From Candidatus Latescibacterota bacterium (GTDB lineage: Bacteria > Latescibacterota > UBA2968): a stretch of DNA of 64,000 bases. Under the pieces are notes generated by a model. It was not told the origin of the DNA and did not search any database. It saw only the letters and a program-made list of their open reading frames with translations. The stretch lies in the NCBI GenBank assembly GCA_022824945.1, contig JAJDYX010000015.1, positions 1-64,000 on the forward strand, in the 5' to 3' direction. Of this stretch, positions 54,703 to 63,451 are shown one piece after another (positions within the stretch are counted from its first letter, which is position 1; the number at the start of each line of letters is the position of its first letter). The translations under genes were made by a program, and so were the position numbers.

Positions 54703-57129
54703 ATGAAAAATTATTATTTCTATATTGCGCTTAGCCTTTTTATCGGACTGTGCGGAATCGGAACGGTACATGCCCAGGACGCCGAATCAATTTACGCCCG
54801 GGCATTGCAGACCTCGCACAAAGACAGTGTAAAACAGGCCGTCAAAAATCTGGAAAAGATCGCAGAGCAACAACCCCGGCCTGCGCGGGTGCTGACCATG
54901 ATTGGACAACTTCACCTCCAGTCTAAACAGGCCGACGACGCTATCAAAGCATTTCGCAAAGCGGTACAGGCCGATTCGGCGTGGGTAGAAGCGCACCTGG
55001 GCTTAGGGCTGGCCTACCTGGATCTGAAAAACGACTGGCGGGGTGCCCGATCCCATTTACAGAGAGCCGTAGCACTGGATTCGACCCGGGCAAAAATGTA
55101 CTACCACCTGGCCCGCCTCTACCGAATATCGGAAACCGGAAATGCCATAAAAGCGGCGGGACGGGCGATCCAGATTGATCCCGAATACGCGCCGGGATAT
55201 TTGCTACTGGGTCAACTCTATCAGGACGACAAATTGGATCAGGTGGCAATTCATTATTACGACCAGTATCTCAAGCGCCAGCCCAAAGACCAGGAAGCGG
55301 CCTATTTGTTTATCCGCAGCCTGGCCGAATCGGGCAAAAAGGCAGAAGCCGAACGCCTGCTGGGCAGGCTGGAAGACCCTCGAGGCTATGCGATCCTGGG
55401 ACAGATACTCATGGAGCGGGGCAACTTCGAAGACGCACTCATCGCTTTTGAAGAGTACATTTCCACACTATCTGAAGAGGAAGGAGGACTCTACTGGGAT
55501 ATCTCGATTGTGGCGACACCCAGAGAAGCGGAGGCCTATCGACAAACCCCACCAGAGCGGCGGCGCGATTTCCTGCGGCGATTCTGGTTAAACAAAGACC
55601 CCCTGAAAGCCAGTGGCGGACTGATGCGCTGGTGCGAACATTATCGGCGGGTACTCTATGCGCGGGAAAACTACGGGCGAAAGCAATTTCCCTATGACCG
55701 ACGCGGAGAAGTCTATATCCGCTATGGAGAACCAGACCACCGCTCGACTTCCCGCTCATTGAACCACAACGTACCCCAATCAGTGGAAATCATCCAGACG
55801 GAACTCGCCCGCAGGCTCTACGGCCCCGATGGTGTACACCACACGTTTCTGGGACCTGTATATCCGGTGCGAACGGAACGATTTATCAACATCATCGACG
55901 CAGACAACCCCGAACTGGACGACCTGCCCCGCATGCCCTTTGAAGGCTCCATGCAAGCCCGCGCGGGCATAGCGGCTGAAGACACGCTGGGATTTTATGG
56001 GTACAAACCCGTGACAACGGGCATTGCCGGGATGACCGTGAAATGGGAAGTGTGGTTTTACACCCGCATCGGCGGAGGTATCGAAGTGGTATTTACCGAC
56101 GAATTTACCTCCGGGCGTTACGACTACGCGCCGCCACCGGTTTTGACTACAGAAGACCGGGACCGACTGGAACGTTTTGGACACGACCAGACACTGCGGA
56201 TATCGCGGCTATTCTCGGAATATTCACCGGACACCTTTATGCCCCGCATCACCCGGGATATACCCGAGATCTATAACATCAGTTATTACGAACCCCTGGA
56301 TTTTCATTTTGACACAGTGGATTTCAAGGGAACAGACGACAATACAGAAATTCGGGTATTTATGGGAGTACCCACCCGCAACCTCTATGTGCAGGGTGCC
56401 AGCGATACGGCGCGGGTACAGCGGCGGGTAGCCCTGATCAACGAGCGCTCTGGAAAAGTCTATCGCGTACAGGGCGATGTTGAGGTCATGGCATCGCGGG
56501 GCAGCAAATCAGTACTCGTGGAAGAATTTCCAATGGACATCCCCCCGGGCGATTATATGCTCGCCGTTCAGGTCTGGCGACCAGAAGTGGATTTGATGGG
56601 CGTTTATCAAGTATCTGTACCGGTGGTTTCCTACAGCCGGGATACACTGATGGTCAGCGGCATTCAAGTAGCCCGCGCAGTGGCTCAGGTAGATTCGGGA
56701 ACCACGGGCCAGTTTGTGAAATCGGGCTTTCGGGTCGATCCCTCGCCGGGACGGATATTTTACCAAGGAACATCGTTTTTTATCTATTTTGAAATCTACA
56801 ATTTGCTGCGCGATTCATTTGGGCAGACGCGCTACGAAGTCGCCTATACGGTGCGAGACGCCAATCACACACCGCTGCTAATCCGCGCGCTGTCCGGACT
56901 GGGCCGAATGCTATCGGGCGGTAGCAGAGAGGAAGTGACTATTCGGTACGAGCAGACGGGCACGCAAACGAAAAGCGAGAATTTTGTAGAACTGGATTTG
57001 GGAGATATCGCACCCGGTCAACACGAAGTAGTCGTCGCCGTAAAAGATCTAAACCGCGACATTGAAGTGTTCAAAACAGCCCGTTTTTACGTGGTAGATA
57101 AGCAAGGAACAAAGGCCCAAAAAGAATGA
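54703..57129 (+). CDS. GWxTD-type protein with TPR repeats, exported
   Basis: An 808-residue exported protein; its signal peptide ends near GTVHAQDAE. TPR units cover about 25-250. The GWxTD-type domain begins at FWLNKDPLKASGG near 294, then YDRRGEVYIRYGEPDH near 330; the GW position is FPY. The second half ends with EIYNLLRDSFGQTRY, TIRYEQTGT and a closing strand block, as in the paralogues. I chose the ATG at 54703 because it starts the signal peptide; an ATG 40 codons upstream gives a non-signal extension. No strong Shine-Dalgarno is visible. The UbiA gene overlaps its stop by 4 nt. Confidence 0.88.
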   Translation: MKNYYFYIALSLFIGLCGIGTVHAQDAESIYARALQTSHKDSVKQAVKNLEKIAEQQPRPARVLTMIGQLHLQSKQADDAIKAFRKAVQADSAWVEAHLGLGLAYLDLKNDWRGARSHLQRAVALDSTRAKMYYHLARLYRISETGNAIKAAGRAIQIDPEYAPGYLLLGQLYQDDKLDQVAIHYYDQYLKRQPKDQEAAYLFIRSLAESGKKAEAERLLGRLEDPRGYAILGQILMERGNFEDALIAFEEYISTLSEEEGGLYWDISIVATPREAEAYRQTPPERRRDFLRRFWLNKDPLKASGGLMRWCEHYRRVLYARENYGRKQFPYDRRGEVYIRYGEPDHRSTSRSLNHNVPQSVEIIQTELARRLYGPDGVHHTFLGPVYPVRTERFINIIDADNPELDDLPRMPFEGSMQARAGIAAEDTLGFYGYKPVTTGIAGMTVKWEVWFYTRIGGGIEVVFTDEFTSGRYDYAPPPVLTTEDRDRLERFGHDQTLRISRLFSEYSPDTFMPRITRDIPEIYNISYYEPLDFHFDTVDFKGTDDNTEIRVFMGVPTRNLYVQGASDTARVQRRVALINERSGKVYRVQGDVEVMASRGSKSVLVEEFPMDIPPGDYMLAVQVWRPEVDLMGVYQVSVPVVSYSRDTLMVSGIQVARAVAQVDSGTTGQFVKSGFRVDPSPGRIFYQGTSFFIYFEIYNLLRDSFGQTRYEVAYTVRDANHTPLLIRALSGLGRMLSGGSREEVTIRYEQTGTQTKSENFVELDLGDIAPGQHEVVVAVKDLNRDIEVFKTARFYVVDKQGTKAQKE

Positions 57130-58007
57130 GCAATTCTATGGAACAAAATGGATTCCGCGCCTTTGTAGTGCTCGCGCGGCCATTCACACTACTGGCACCT
57201 GCCGTGGGCTTTCTCGCGGGATCGGCAATGGCTACCGGCGGCGGAATTCCAACAGCAGGCCTGGTAGGTACGCTGGCTGTTACTATCCTGAATGCGGGAT
57301 CGAATATCATCAACCAGTGCTGCGATCTGGAAATCGATCGGATCAACAAACCCACCCGCCCTTTGCCCCTGGGGAGCGTATCCATGCGGGGGGCAGCACT
57401 TCTGGGAACCGCGTGCTATATCATCGCCCTCGGTCTCGCCTATCTGGTACATCCCCGACTGCTGGGCATCTTCGCGGTGGGCGCATTGCTCACACTGGCC
57501 TATTCAGCACCGCCCTTGCGGCTAAAACGGCACGCACTCTCTTCAAGCCTGGCACTGGGATTTGGACGGGGGTGTTTGCTACCCGTGGGGGGATGGGCGG
57601 CTGTGGAACCTATATGGCACCCGGCACCCTGGTTTGTGGGCCTGGTATTCGGCCTCTATGTGTTTGGCGCCAGCAACACCAAAGATTTCGCAGATGTAAA
57701 AGGAGACCGCGCCTTCGGCATGCAGACACTACCCGTACTATTGGGACCCCGACGAGCAGCGTGGATGATACTGCCTTTTCTGGTATTGCCTTTTGCGCTC
57801 ATTCCCATTGGCGCGATGTGGGAATGGGTGCCGTCGAGCGCGCAGTGGCTTGGCTCTCTGGCACTTTGGGGAGGGTATGTCGGCTGGTTGATGTTGAAGC
57901 GTCCCGAAGCATTGACATTTGAATCCAATCACATTTCTTGGAAACACATGTATTTGCTCTTAATGGCGGGACATGTGGGGTTTGTGTGTGTGTTTGCAAT
58001 CGGATAA
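57126..58007 (+). CDS. UbiA-family prenyltransferase
   Basis: A 293-residue integral membrane enzyme with about eight or nine helices. The first aspartate motif is NIINQCCDLEIDRINKP, giving the NxxxDxxxD pattern with Asn63, Asp67 and Asp71. The second is NTKDFADVKGDRAFG (Asp187, Asp190, Asp194). Both bind Mg2+-diphosphate of the isoprenoid donor, so activity is likely intact. UbiA enzymes attach prenyl chains to aromatic rings or extend carotenoids. Acceptor identity is not evident. It starts in the stop of the GWxTD gene (ATGA), and a desaturase gene follows 14 bp after its end. Confidence 0.9.
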   Translation: MSNSMEQNGFRAFVVLARPFTLLAPAVGFLAGSAMATGGGIPTAGLVGTLAVTILNAGSNIINQCCDLEIDRINKPTRPLPLGSVSMRGAALLGTACYIIALGLAYLVHPRLLGIFAVGALLTLAYSAPPLRLKRHALSSSLALGFGRGCLLPVGGWAAVEPIWHPAPWFVGLVFGLYVFGASNTKDFADVKGDRAFGMQTLPVLLGPRRAAWMILPFLVLPFALIPIGAMWEWVPSSAQWLGSLALWGGYVGWLMLKRPEALTFESNHISWKHMYLLLMAGHVGFVCVFAIG

Positions 58008-58021
58008 CGCGGAGGTTTGCA

Positions 58022-58975
58022 ATGGCGGAACCGACGTATCACGACCATGCGCGAAACTTAAACCGGGAACTGCGGGCGGCAATACCAAAAGAACGGCTAA
58101 CAGACCTGCACCAGCGGCGACCCTGGCGACACTTTTGGATCGCCATACGACAGATAGCACTGCTGGTCGGGCTACCCATCTGGATTTACCACGTCGATTC
58201 ATTCTGGGCCTGGTTTCCCGCAAGCGTAATCCTGGGATTCGTAATTTTTAGCTTCTCCGTTTTGCTACACGAATCCGTACACCGGTGCATTTTCCGCAAG
58301 AAGCCCCGGCTCAACGACCTTCTCGGGCTTGTGTACGGATGGATCTCCGGGCTGGCATTTTCACAGTTCAAGCGATGGCATCTGGACCATCACGATCACC
58401 TGGGTTCGACGCACGCAGACCCCAAACGGGCGCACCTGTCGCCCCGCATCAACTCGCCGTGGTTCAAGTTTCTTTACTGCACGCCAATGCTATTCCCCAT
58501 TTATTTTCGGGCAGTAGCCGAAACCTTTAAAGGCTATCCAGAGCAACTGTCCCGCCAGATCAAACGAGAACGCACAGTGGGCATCGTCCTGCACCTGGGG
58601 GTTCTGGCGTGGTTCTGGACGCTGGACCCGTGGTTTGCTTTCAAAGCGCATATTTTTCCGGTATTTTTTATTTTTCCCATTGCTTTTACGGTCAACCGAT
58701 TGGGGCAGCACTATGTGATAAACCCAGATGAAATTGCCAACTGGACGACGCTAATGCGATCCAATTGGATATGGAATTTTCTCTATCTGTTTTCGACATA
58801 TCACCTGGAACACCACTATTTTCCCGGCGTGCCATTTTACAACCTGCGGAAATTGCAAAAAGAACTGGAACCCTTTTTCCAACGGAAACAGATGGTATTT
58901 TTTTCTTATAGTCGGGTGCTCTATCTCTGGTTTATCAAAAACCACGCACCCCATACGCAGTCGGATCTCATATAA
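58022..58975 (+). CDS. Membrane fatty-acid-desaturase-superfamily enzyme
   Basis: A 317-residue di-iron membrane enzyme. The histidine boxes are LLHESVHRCI near 80-89, KRWHLDHHDHLGSTH near 113-127, and LEHHYFPGVP near 261-270. There are about four hydrophobic helices in two pairs. These boxes hold the di-iron centre that desaturates or hydroxylates fatty acyl or carotenoid chains. I chose the ATG at 58022, which has CGGAGG about 8 bp upstream; an in-frame ATG earlier would overlap UbiA. It is grouped with UbiA and a membrane-TPR gene, suggesting lipid, quinone or carotenoid modification. Confidence 0.9.
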   Translation: MAEPTYHDHARNLNRELRAAIPKERLTDLHQRRPWRHFWIAIRQIALLVGLPIWIYHVDSFWAWFPASVILGFVIFSFSVLLHESVHRCIFRKKPRLNDLLGLVYGWISGLAFSQFKRWHLDHHDHLGSTHADPKRAHLSPRINSPWFKFLYCTPMLFPIYFRAVAETFKGYPEQLSRQIKRERTVGIVLHLGVLAWFWTLDPWFAFKAHIFPVFFIFPIAFTVNRLGQHYVINPDEIANWTTLMRSNWIWNFLYLFSTYHLEHHYFPGVPFYNLRKLQKELEPFFQRKQMVFFSYSRVLYLWFIKNHAPHTQSDLI

Positions 58976-58987
58976 ATAAGAGGTGCC

Positions 58988-60538
58988 ATGAAAACGCTTC
59001 TGCTTTTTGTGCCCTCTGCTGTGGCAATAGCCGTGCTGATGTGGCACGCCTGGTCCCATCGGGGTCGCCGTATTGCGCTGAGCTTTTTTATCTCGGCGTT
59101 TCTATTTGGCGTCTTGCGGGGAAATGTGATTCACTGGATCACAGTAGAATCGCAGGGCGGCGTGATGCCCTATGTATTCACGCAGCCGGTAGTACAGATC
59201 TTTTCAGCGTCTTTACAGGCGGTAATCGGATGGATTTTTGCCCTCTATGTGAGCTGGTGGCTTGCCGAGCGGGTCCTGGCTCGGATACCCGCACTTAAAG
59301 GCGATTTGATGGCCACGGTGGGGATGGCCTGCGTGGGAATGGCGGCAGTTGGATATGGGGTAGAAGGCGGCGCGGCAGCCGCAGGTTGGTGGGTGTGGAG
59401 CATACCCACGTACAATCGTTTCTTTGCAGGTGTGCCAACTGTGGGGATAGCGGAGTGGTTTGCGGTGGGATTCGAGTTTTTTATCCCCTATTTTCTGGCA
59501 TTCTGTACGCCCTATCGGCGCAGGGTCTGGGCGCACGCGCTGTGGGGCGTATTTCTTTTTCACATGTTTTTACACCTGTTTTCCGAACCGATCTCACGCG
59601 CGGTGCCCACACAGCCTTTTGTACTCTGGCACTGGATAAGCATCCTGACGCTGGGCGTTCTGGCACTGACCGGCGCAGGCTCGACAACTGTGGAAACAGC
59701 CGAAGGCAAACACAGGTCGCGGCACGGATTAATGTGGGTGTGCTTATGCCTGTTCACAGCGGTAATGGTCGTGGCGCAGGTGGGCATTGGCGGGCGACCA
59801 GACCTGCTGGTCTCGCTGATCCCCCTCGCCCTACTGTGCCTGATGGCATTGCCAAAAATATCCATGCCCTATATTCTGGCCTCTGCGGTTATCGCCTGGA
59901 TAGCTGAGGGATTCGGTACAGGTTTTGTCACAACACCGGTAGCCGCGGTCTTATTCCTGCAAGGACGCGCACAGTGGGGCGGGAAATGGCTTTTCCGCAT
60001 CGGCGTAGTCGCATTATTTGTGGGCATCGGATTGGGCGTTTATCGTTCGGGAGTGGCATTGAGTCGGCAGTGCGAAGTCTATATGATGCACCTGGAACGA
60101 GCGGCGCGCCATGCGGGAAACGGTCGGATGGACCTGGCCGCGCGAGAGCAAGCAACAGCCGATGCGCTAGCTCCCGGGGATGTAGAAGCCTATTTGCAAA
60201 TCGGATATGCACTGGACCGGCGGGGATTTCTCGGTCTCGCCATTGCCCAGTTTCGAAAAGCCCTCGACCTGGAACCCACGCTTTTCACTGCGCATTACGA
60301 CCTGGGAATAGCCCTGGAAAGATTCCGAGATACGGTGGGGGCAGAAGCGGCATTTCGCCGCTCAATCGAGTTGGCACCCCGGTTCTACGATGGCCATGTG
60401 AGGTTGGGCACGCTATTGCTCAATCAGGGCCGCGCAGACTCGGCACAGGTGTATTTCGAACGCGCGGTTCAAATTGACCCAACCCATCCGGACGCACGGC
60501 AGGGCCTGCAGATGATTCGGGATATAGAAGTCAAATAA
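58988..60538 (+). CDS. Polytopic membrane protein with C-terminal TPR repeats
   Basis: A 516-residue protein with about ten hydrophobic helices (1-360) followed by three or four TPR units (about 385-505: AYLQIGYALDRRGF, AHYDLGIALERFRD, GHVRLGTLLLNQGR). The membrane part, with GVPTVGIAEWFAVGFEFF and FFIPYFLAFCTPY, weakly resembles the CruF/DUF422 carotenoid-biosynthesis fold, but I see no conserved active site. The combination with TPR is unusual. GAGGTGCC lies before the ATG, 12 bp after the desaturase stop. Its stop lies 1 bp from the converging minus-strand gene. Confidence 0.78.
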   Translation: MKTLLLFVPSAVAIAVLMWHAWSHRGRRIALSFFISAFLFGVLRGNVIHWITVESQGGVMPYVFTQPVVQIFSASLQAVIGWIFALYVSWWLAERVLARIPALKGDLMATVGMACVGMAAVGYGVEGGAAAAGWWVWSIPTYNRFFAGVPTVGIAEWFAVGFEFFIPYFLAFCTPYRRRVWAHALWGVFLFHMFLHLFSEPISRAVPTQPFVLWHWISILTLGVLALTGAGSTTVETAEGKHRSRHGLMWVCLCLFTAVMVVAQVGIGGRPDLLVSLIPLALLCLMALPKISMPYILASAVIAWIAEGFGTGFVTTPVAAVLFLQGRAQWGGKWLFRIGVVALFVGIGLGVYRSGVALSRQCEVYMMHLERAARHAGNGRMDLAAREQATADALAPGDVEAYLQIGYALDRRGFLGLAIAQFRKALDLEPTLFTAHYDLGIALERFRDTVGAEAAFRRSIELAPRFYDGHVRLGTLLLNQGRADSAQVYFERAVQIDPTHPDARQGLQMIRDIEVK

Positions 60539-60539
60539 A

Positions 60540-61532
60540 TCAATTCTTAATCACAAAAATATCATCCGCCACCAGAAAGGGTTCGCCCTGACCAATAATC
60601 GGTGCCGAGATAACCGTGCGATCACCAGTACTGATATCCACGCGGTAAATAACTGTGCGATCTGCCACCAGGAGTTGATCGAGAATATTAAAAGCGAGAC
60701 CAGAGGGAATATCGGGCAATTCGCCTTCGCCCATAAAAGGGCTTGAAATGATGGTGCGGTCTCCACTGATGGGATCGATTTGAATAACAGCGGCCTGGCC
60801 GATATCGGTGACAAAAATTGTATTCAGGCTATTTAGAACAATGCCTTCCGGATCCATCAATCGAGGTCCTTCACCCATTTCTGGACCAGAGACGACCGTG
60901 CGATCTCCACTATCGGGATCAATGCGGAAGATACGCCCCTCGCCCCCCTGCGAAACTGAGCCGACCACCAATAGGAGATTCCCATCGGCCTCCAGAGCAA
61001 ATTGCTTGATGCGGCCAGTAAAGGGTGGACCATCGCCTCGACCGGGACCAGAGACGACCGCGCGGTCACCACTATCGGGATCAACCCGAAAGATAGTAGC
61101 AGAAGGCTGATCGCCAACGATGAGTTGTCCAGATGTTTCCCGCACCAGGCCGACCGGACCCAAAAACGCGGGACCTGAACCGATGATCGGAACATTGGGA
61201 TCAACGGGGCTACCACTTGAAGACACAATAAAAAGATCGCCCGTTCGGACATCGAACCGCAGGACAATGGGCAGACTGCTTTCAGAGAGGGCTATCAGGA
61301 GGTCGCCATTGGCATCCCGGGCAATCTGCCGGGGAACACCGCCGATGCGGTCGGTAACAACGGTGCGGTCTCCCGTACCGGGATGGATGCGGAACAGCGC
61401 GCGCTGGGCAGCATCCGTAAGCAAGATATCGCCTTCGGAAAAAGTGGGAATCTCCTCGGGATCGAGACCCTTATCGGACGAACCACAGGCGACCGCGAAA
61501 CAGACCAACCAAATCTGTAAGAACCGATTCAT
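60540..61532 (-). CDS. Beta-propeller lipoprotein (NHL/SMP-30-like)
   Basis: A 330-residue lipoprotein (MNRFLQIWLVCFAVACGSS). The mature part is six repeats of about 50 residues, each with a signature like VDPDSGDRTVVSGP followed by a strand pair such as GIVLNSLNTIFVTDIGQ. The SGDRTVV turn recurs five times with small changes, giving a probable six-bladed propeller. No catalytic residues can be assigned, so a binding role is likely. I chose the ATG at 61530-61532 for its clean signal peptide and an upstream GGGGA; ATG 61547 and TTG 61553 are alternatives. Confidence 0.85.
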   Translation of the reverse strand: MNRFLQIWLVCFAVACGSSDKGLDPEEIPTFSEGDILLTDAAQRALFRIHPGTGDRTVVTDRIGGVPRQIARDANGDLLIALSESSLPIVLRFDVRTGDLFIVSSSGSPVDPNVPIIGSGPAFLGPVGLVRETSGQLIVGDQPSATIFRVDPDSGDRAVVSGPGRGDGPPFTGRIKQFALEADGNLLLVVGSVSQGGEGRIFRIDPDSGDRTVVSGPEMGEGPRLMDPEGIVLNSLNTIFVTDIGQAAVIQIDPISGDRTIISSPFMGEGELPDIPSGLAFNILDQLLVADRTVIYRVDISTGDRTVISAPIIGQGEPFLVADDIFVIKN

Positions 61533-61631
61533 AAATGCATTCCCCATCGACAAATAGTGTGACTACTCAATGATACCGCAGTGGGTAGCCGCTGTCAACA
61601 TGAGACGCAAAGCCTTTTTCAGGAGACGTAC

Positions 61632-63428
61632 GTGATCACTAAAAGCGGTTTATGGCTAATTTTTTTGAGCTTTCTGGCAAGTGGATGCGCTTCCAAAGCC
61701 GACGAATGGGTACAAATTTTGGAGCATCCCAATGCTGCGGAGCGCGCCCGCGCAGCGATGCAGTTAGGGGAAATGGGGGACCGAAGTGCGGTGCAGCCTC
61801 TCATCCAAACCCTCAAAGACCGAGAAGCACAGGTGAGATTGGCCGCAAGCGAAGCCCTGGGTAAATTGGGAGATCGGCAGGCAGTGGATTCGCTGATTGC
61901 GATTGTTCGCGATCCAAATGTCATGGTGGGCCTGAGCGCGGTCGAAGCCCTGGGCAATATCGGAGGCGAAAAGGCCGTGGAAATCTTGCTACGGATCGCG
62001 CAGGAGCGAGAAAGGCCGCTGAGCCTGGGAGCAATTCGAAGTCTGGGTACCGCAGGTGGCGACCGGTCCATTCAGGCACTGACCACCGCGCTGACCGATA
62101 GGGCACGCGATGTGCGGTGGGTGACTGCGCTGACCCTCGCCCATTTAAAAAACCCACAGACTCTCGCCCCCCTGATTGACGCCCTGCCACAGGCGGACAG
62201 AGAGCTGCGTCGGGTAATGGTGGGAGCACTCAACACCATCGATCCATCATGGCGAACTTCTGCACCAGCTAAAGAGGCGATCAATCGCCTGATTGACGGA
62301 TTGAAGATACCAAACCAATCGCGCTACCAGGCGGTTCAGGTGCTATCGGAAATGGATGCCGAGTGGAAAACGCGTGCGAGTGCTGGCACGGCCATGGACT
62401 TTTTTGTCGCACAACTGGCGGCTGGAGACCTGATGGCACGGATACAAGCTGTCGAGGCTCTGGGGCAGATCGGAGACGCCCGGATAGCACCATCTCTCCT
62501 TAAGACACTAAAAGATCCAAACAGACAAGTGCAGTACATCGCTATAAAAGCACTGGGCGAACTGCGAGATACACGCGCCGTCGAACCACTGGTAGAAGCT
62601 CTCGAACATCGTGATCCCGGCATCGTTTCAGCGGCTGCACTTGCTCTGGGCGAACTGCGAGATACACGCGCCGTCGAACCACTCATGACCATCCTGTCCA
62701 ATGCAGAACAAGGCGTATTTCGCCTGGGAACAATACAAACTCTGGGTGTACTGAAGGACCCTCGCGCAACAGCTTTGCTAACTGAGCAGTTAGACGATGC
62801 ATCGGTACAGGTTCGGCGCATTGCGACCGAAGCTCTGGGAGAAATTGGAGACCGCGGCGCCATCGCGCCCCTGCTGAAAATACTGAATGATCCGTCAGCC
62901 GAAGTGCGCTGGGCAGCGGCCGATGCCCTGGGATCAATCGGCGATGCGTCTGTGGCAGATACTCTCATCTCGATTATCGGAAAAGGACGGATATGGGCGC
63001 GGCGAATGGTGCGGGTGCTGGACCGCCTGGACACCAACTGGCGGGAACGAGAAGCGACGTTGCGAATAGAAACCTATTTTCTGGAACACATCGACCATCC
63101 CGAGCCAGAAGTACGATGGCGCTCTGCCGAAGCTCTGGGAGAGATTGCCACTGCGCGGGCGAGCCAGAAACTCCTGCAAGCTCTGGAACAGAAACGCACC
63201 ATGATCGTAGCAGCCGCGCACGCCTTCTTCATCCGAAACGGAATGTCTGAAGCAGAACCCCTGCTCGTCCAGGCTCTGCATCAGTATGGCACCGAGGAAA
63301 TGGCACTAACATATCTAAATGCCGACCATCCCGTGCTGGCCAGAGCAGCACACATCTGGGCGCGCAGACAGGGAATGATATTGCTATCTTCTCCCGAACC
63401 GGGTAATATTCGATGGAATAGCAACTAA
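61632..63428 (+). CDS. HEAT/PBS-lyase-repeat lipoprotein
   Basis: A 598-residue lipoprotein with GTG start at 61632, chosen because AGGAGA lies 6 bp upstream and it gives the signal peptide MITKSGLWLIFLSFLASGC. About 15 HEAT/PBS-lyase units of 31 residues follow, typified by RAAMQLGEMGDRSAVQPLI and LGELRDTRAVEPLV. The units are well preserved over most of the length, with helices breaking into a linker near 200-250. Such superhelices are protein-binding scaffolds. Lipidation suggests membrane anchoring at the periplasmic side. No enzyme domain is visible. Confidence 0.88.
   Translation: MITKSGLWLIFLSFLASGCASKADEWVQILEHPNAAERARAAMQLGEMGDRSAVQPLIQTLKDREAQVRLAASEALGKLGDRQAVDSLIAIVRDPNVMVGLSAVEALGNIGGEKAVEILLRIAQERERPLSLGAIRSLGTAGGDRSIQALTTALTDRARDVRWVTALTLAHLKNPQTLAPLIDALPQADRELRRVMVGALNTIDPSWRTSAPAKEAINRLIDGLKIPNQSRYQAVQVLSEMDAEWKTRASAGTAMDFFVAQLAAGDLMARIQAVEALGQIGDARIAPSLLKTLKDPNRQVQYIAIKALGELRDTRAVEPLVEALEHRDPGIVSAAALALGELRDTRAVEPLMTILSNAEQGVFRLGTIQTLGVLKDPRATALLTEQLDDASVQVRRIATEALGEIGDRGAIAPLLKILNDPSAEVRWAAADALGSIGDASVADTLISIIGKGRIWARRMVRVLDRLDTNWREREATLRIETYFLEHIDHPEPEVRWRSAEALGEIATARASQKLLQALEQKRTMIVAAAHAFFIRNGMSEAEPLLVQALHQYGTEEMALTYLNADHPVLARAAHIWARRQGMILLSSPEPGNIRWNSN
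62553..62683 (+). repeat. 38-bp exact direct repeat within HEAT gene
   Basis: An identical 38-bp block starts at 62553 and again at 62646, 93 bp (31 codons) apart. It codes for one HEAT helix pair (LGELRDTRAVEPL) and indicates recent duplication of one unit. Confidence 0.9.
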
Positions 63429-63451
63429 AAAACAATACCAAGGAGAATATA

